Shown: piece by piece, positions 13,911 through 16,330 of the stretch | Layout of the letters: each line of letters starts with the position of its first letter | Numbering within the stretch: the stretch's first letter is position 1 | NCBI GenBank assembly: GCA_964235615.1 | Contig: CAXSEE010000089.1 | Location: forward strand, 1-16,330 | Length of the DNA stretch: 16,330 nucleotides | Direction of reading: 5' to 3' | Origin: Lichenicoccus sp964235615 | GTDB taxonomy: Bacteria; Pseudomonadota; Alphaproteobacteria; Acetobacterales; Acetobacteraceae | Notes under the pieces: model-generated | Database searches by the model: none | Seen by the model: only the letters and a program-made list of their open reading frames with translations | Told to the model about the DNA's origin: nothing | Made by a program: the position numbers and the translations under genes

Positions 13911-14867
13911 ATGGATGTAGAGGTGCCGAAAGTCGGCGGACGAGTTCGCGTGCGTCTGGACGGCTATTTCGATCCGCTGACGCAGTGCCACGCCTTCCGT
14001 GTCGAGGACTGGACCGGAAGGGTCCTGCGCCGGATCCGCGCGGCGCGCAATTGCCAGGAAGCTCTTGCGCTGTATTGGCGCTGTGCCGGTGCCGCCATGC
14101 CGGGAGTGATGATGAGCAAGGATCTCGAACGGCGGATCAGCCGCGCCCGCGCAGGCGGCGCGCTCCACCAGGCGATGCAGACGCCGGAGCTGCCGTTCGC
14201 CACACCTCCCCCGGACGACGATACGGACCTGGCCGCTTTCGACGCCGAGCCGGAACCGGAACCTGACGCGGAGCGGGAGGCCAGGTCGTCCGCCCTCCAG
14301 ATCGGGCGGTCCCGCGCGAGGCGCGCGCCGGCCCTGGTGCCGCAGACCGATCTGTTCCCCCCAGAAGCGTGCCGAGAAGCGCCCCCAGAAACACACACGC
14401 AAGCACATGCCGATGAGACGCGAGCCGAGCCGTCCGAGGCGGAACCTGCCGAAGCCATGGCGGCGGCGCCAGCCCGCAGGAGGGCGCCGCGCGATTCGGA
14501 GCCGCGTATCCTCTCCGCCGAGACGGTCATGCTGCAGCGGGTCGATTTCCGGCAGCTCCGTCCTACCGACCGTGCCGACAGTTATCTCTATCACATCACC
14601 AACGGCCCGGATGCCGAGGTCGCCTTGCGCCAGGGGCTGGTGGTCAGCGCGTCCGACCCGATGATCCTGACCGAGCGGCAGGGGGTCAGCTACTGGCTCT
14701 CGGTGCTTGCCGAGGACTATGACTACATCATGGACGGCCCGGCCGATTTCGTCGTGCTGCGCCTGCGACGCATCGCGGTCGAGGAACTGCTCGAACCCGA
14801 CCCCGATGCGACGCGCAGTGCCGGATGTCCGTGCTACCTGCTGACCGGGCGCCGCCGGAACAGCTGA
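13911..14867 (+). CDS. Unrecognised protein with a disordered linker and a possible ADP-ribosyltransferase-like C-terminal domain
   Basis: I do not recognise this 318-aa protein as a named family. Residues 1-85 form a small domain (GGRVRVRLDGYFDPLTQCHAF, then a basic helix). Residues 90-200 are Pro/Ala/Glu/Arg-rich and look disordered (EPEPEPDAERE). Residues 205-315 are compact: SYLYHITNGPDAEVALRQGL (His228), GVSYWLS (259-264), VVLRLRRIAVEELLEPDP and a closing GCPCYLLTG. The order of a YHIT strand, an xALRQGL helix, a YWLS strand and a VVLRL/EELL segment resembles the ART fold of KptA, DarT and related proteins, but I cannot confirm it. ATG 13911 has no strong ribosome site; a TTG in the 17-bp repeat is an alternative just upstream. 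No toxin or antitoxin gene was recognised next to it. Confidence 0.75.
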   Translation: MDVEVPKVGGRVRVRLDGYFDPLTQCHAFRVEDWTGRVLRRIRAARNCQEALALYWRCAGAAMPGVMMSKDLERRISRARAGGALHQAMQTPELPFATPPPDDDTDLAAFDAEPEPEPDAEREARSSALQIGRSRARRAPALVPQTDLFPPEACREAPPETHTQAHADETRAEPSEAEPAEAMAAAPARRRAPRDSEPRILSAETVMLQRVDFRQLRPTDRADSYLYHITNGPDAEVALRQGLVVSASDPMILTERQGVSYWLSVLAEDYDYIMDGPADFVVLRLRRIAVEELLEPDPDATRSAGCPCYLLTGRRRNS

Positions 14868-14879
14868 GACGACGCCGGC

Positions 14880-15866
14880 TCAGACTGTCCCGCTCACCTG
14901 GTGGACGCCCGGCTGCGGGATGAAACTGCTCTCGATCAAGGCGGTCATTCGTGCCGTGTCGACGCCGATACAGACCGATTGCGAGGGGTGCGGGTCCCAG
15001 GCGGTGGTCGGGAAGGACGAGCGTTCCGGCTTCTGGATGGTCTGGCCCGAGGCGAGGCCGCCGCAGATCACCCGCACCGCTCCTTCCCGCGTGGTGAACA
15101 GGGTCGGGTCGACCGCATAGGCCACGGCGAGCGTGTCGTGGGCGAAGATCCCGTCCAGCTTGCGCGAGCGCTGATGGAAGCCGTGGTAGTTGTGCGACAC
15201 CTCGTAGAGGAGCCGCCCGCGTTCGCCGCCCTTGTCGCGCAGCCGTTCGAGCAGGGCGGCGTCGAGCACCACTTCCTGGGTGACGTCGAGGCCGACGATG
15301 GTGACCGGCCAGTGCGCCGTGAACACCGCGTCGGCGGCGTCCGGGTCGCCGGCGATGTTGGCCTCGGCGACCGGCGAGACGTTGCCGGTATGGCCGTGCG
15401 TGCCGAAGGCGCCGCCCATGACGATCACGCCCTGGACCAGGCGCGCGATCTCGGGGTCCTTGTCCAGCGCCCGGGCGAGGTTGGTCATGCGTCCGACGGC
15501 GATGATGGTGACCTCGCCGGGATTGCTGCGTATCAGGTCGATCATCATGCGGTGGGCACGCCGGCCGTCGACGCGGCTCGTGATCTCCTCTGGGATGGCG
15601 ATGTCGCCCAGCCCGTTCTCGCCATGCACGTGGCGCGGGTAGTCGCCGTGCTTGCCGAGCAGGGTCACTCCGGAGCCCTGCGCCACGGGGGCCGCGAACC
15701 CCAGCCGGTCCTTGAGGAACAAGGCGTTGCGCGTGACCGTCTCGATATCGGCGTTGCCGAGCACGGTCGTCACCCCGATCAGATCGAGCTCCGGCCGCAG
15801 CGTCAGGAACGCCAGCGCCATCGCGTCATCCACGCCAGGATCGGTATCGAAGATGACCTTGCGCAT
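14880..15866 (-). CDS. Inosine-uridine-type nucleoside hydrolase
   Basis: A 328-aa hydrolase that splits N-glycosidic bonds of ribonucleosides to free base and ribose (purine/pyrimidine salvage). The calcium-binding signature DTDPGVDDAMAL gives Asp7, Asp9, Asp13 and Asp14. HGENGLG (81-87), VGRMTNLARAL (124-134; the family usually has GPLTNLA), VIVMGGAF (147-154), AEANIAGDPDAAD (167-179) and FAHDTLA with His243-Asp244 complete the set. The start ATG 15866 has GGGGAA about 6 bases upstream; a longer open frame to 16070 has no support. It is convergent with the gene at 13911, with 12 bases between the stops. Substrate range cannot be read from the sequence. Confidence 0.95.
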   Translation of the reverse strand: MRKVIFDTDPGVDDAMALAFLTLRPELDLIGVTTVLGNADIETVTRNALFLKDRLGFAAPVAQGSGVTLLGKHGDYPRHVHGENGLGDIAIPEEITSRVDGRRAHRMMIDLIRSNPGEVTIIAVGRMTNLARALDKDPEIARLVQGVIVMGGAFGTHGHTGNVSPVAEANIAGDPDAADAVFTAHWPVTIVGLDVTQEVVLDAALLERLRDKGGERGRLLYEVSHNYHGFHQRSRKLDGIFAHDTLAVAYAVDPTLFTTREGAVRVICGGLASGQTIQKPERSSFPTTAWDPHPSQSVCIGVDTARMTALIESSFIPQPGVHQVSGTV

Positions 15867-16278
15867 CGCAGTTCCCCGTTCTTCCTGGCCGCCGTCTCTT
15901 GCACATGGAGGCACCAGACGACAAGCAAACTGTATTTCGGCAATGAAAGCAGCCGTGGCAGGATGGGGGACTATCGATCCGATCTCGAACATCGAGCGAG
16001 AAGCCGCATCTTCTCGCAGCGGAGCTGTGCAAACCGTTCGGTTAGTCGAACAGACGGCTTGATCGGGCATGACGAGCGCGCCGTCACCGTGCCGCCCGGC
16101 TGCCGCTGTCGGACCCGCTCAAGCGCGAGAAGGTAAGGCTGGGCTCTGCCCAGACCCGCCAAAGGCCGAGGCCTTTGGAAACCAATCTGTAGACATGATT
16201 GGATTCTCAAGGCTGGCCTTGAGCGGGTCCAGGGCGGAGCCTTGGTCTTTCATGGGTCAAGCTCAAGGCCGGTTGGTA
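15867..16278. other. Intergenic region of about 410 bp; hairpin repeat element and no gene recognised
   Basis: The left 260 bases hold the nucleoside hydrolase ribosome site and nothing else recognised; several open frames there lack protein-like features. The right part holds five successive hairpins described separately. Because genes on both sides point left, the hairpins sit downstream of the SDR-like gene at the right edge and upstream of the hydrolase. Confidence 0.6.
16129..16245. repeat. Cluster of five hairpins with imperfect terminal inverted repeats (MITE- or REP-like)
   Basis: Hairpins: 16139-16153 (CTGGGC/GCCCAG), 16159-16178 (CCAAAGGCC/GGCCTTTGG), 16182-16202 (CCAATC/GATTGG), 16206-16223 (CTCAAGG/CCTTGAG) and 16229-16245 (CCAGGGC/GCCTTGG, one G-T). 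The ends also pair: 16142-16159 matches the reverse complement of 16223-16241 with one substitution and a short indel. Bases 16129-16154 recur inverted at 1-26. This looks like a non-coding dispersed repeat of about 100 bp. No target duplication was seen. Confidence 0.7.
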
Positions 16279-16330
16279 CTAGGCGAAGCTGACACCAGCA
16301 AGTGTCTCCGACACATCCCAGAGCCGCTCG
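16279..16330 (-). CDS. C-terminal end of an SDR-like oxidoreductase (partial)
   Basis: Only 16 codons and the TAG stop are inside the window. They read ERLWDVSETLAGVSFA. The pattern R-L-W-x-x-S-E-x-L-x-G-V is the typical end of the retinol/WW-domain-oxidoreductase-like SDR proteins. The gene enters from the right edge on the minus strand. The identification rests on this short tail alone. Confidence 0.5.
   Translation of the reverse strand, partial: ERLWDVSETLAGVSFA

Noticed and set aside
14901..16136. A 411-codon plus-strand frame opposite the nucleoside hydrolase
   Set aside because: Antisense shadow; the hydrolase on the minus strand has all metal-binding Asp residues.
1..16154. A composite transposon bounded by the end repeats
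   Set aside because: No transposase or integrase is present and the content is mostly core metabolism; dispersed repeats explain the match better.
15867..16210. Small open frames in the right intergenic region
   Set aside because: No ribosome site, no recognisable motif, and they cross the hairpin repeat.

Overview
The window is a high-GC chromosomal segment of an alphaproteobacterium, most likely from the Rhodospirillales/Acetobacteraceae group. The main evidence is the gene block for short HPr kinase, RapZ, mannose-type EIIA, HPr and EI, which is typical of alphaproteobacterial regulatory PTS loci. The codon use and the protein sequences fit the same group. No rRNA, tRNA, transposase, phage gene or CRISPR array was recognised. 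Two runs of 100 N (10268-10367 and 13800-13899) are scaffolding gaps.

Layout. Positions 1-80 hold the end of a repeat. On the minus strand from 2753 to 81 lie a TetR regulator, a class I glutamine-amidotransferase-like hydrolase (peptidase C26) and DNA topoisomerase IB. An SDR oxidoreductase (2834-3574, plus) is divergent from the TetR gene across a palindromic operator candidate. From 8787 to 3571 (minus) lie a two-lobed retropepsin-like protease, a membrane-anchored receiver-like protein, purH, a class I/II aminotransferase and lolA. From 13067 to 8811 (minus) lies the PTS operon hprK-rapZ-EIIA-HPr-EI. A RidA-family gene (13278-13640) and an unrecognised gene with a possible ADP-ribosyltransferase-like C-terminus (13911-14867) are on the plus strand. 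A nucleoside hydrolase (15866-14880, minus) follows, then about 410 bp rich in hairpins, then the last 16 codons of an SDR-like gene running in from the right edge (minus).

How the genes work together. The PTS genes form a phosphorelay PEP -> EI -> HPr -> EIIA with no EIIB/EIIC permease in view, and HprK is positioned to phosphorylate HPr on serine. This looks like a regulatory system rather than sugar transport. purH, the nucleoside hydrolase and the RidA-like protein serve purine and amine metabolism. TetR and SDR form a likely self-contained regulatory pair.

The most unusual features are in the PTS operon. EI carries a 15-bp (5-residue GQ-rich) tandem repeat at a domain junction, and an assembly gap falls inside it. 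HPr appears to have an N-terminal extension made of 18-bp (6-residue, LPVPG-like) repeats. The EI start codon (TTG) is buried in a strong RNA hairpin whose other arm is the end of the HPr coding sequence, which predicts strict translational coupling. The apparent EI frameshift is explained by the arbitrary gap length and not by a mutation.
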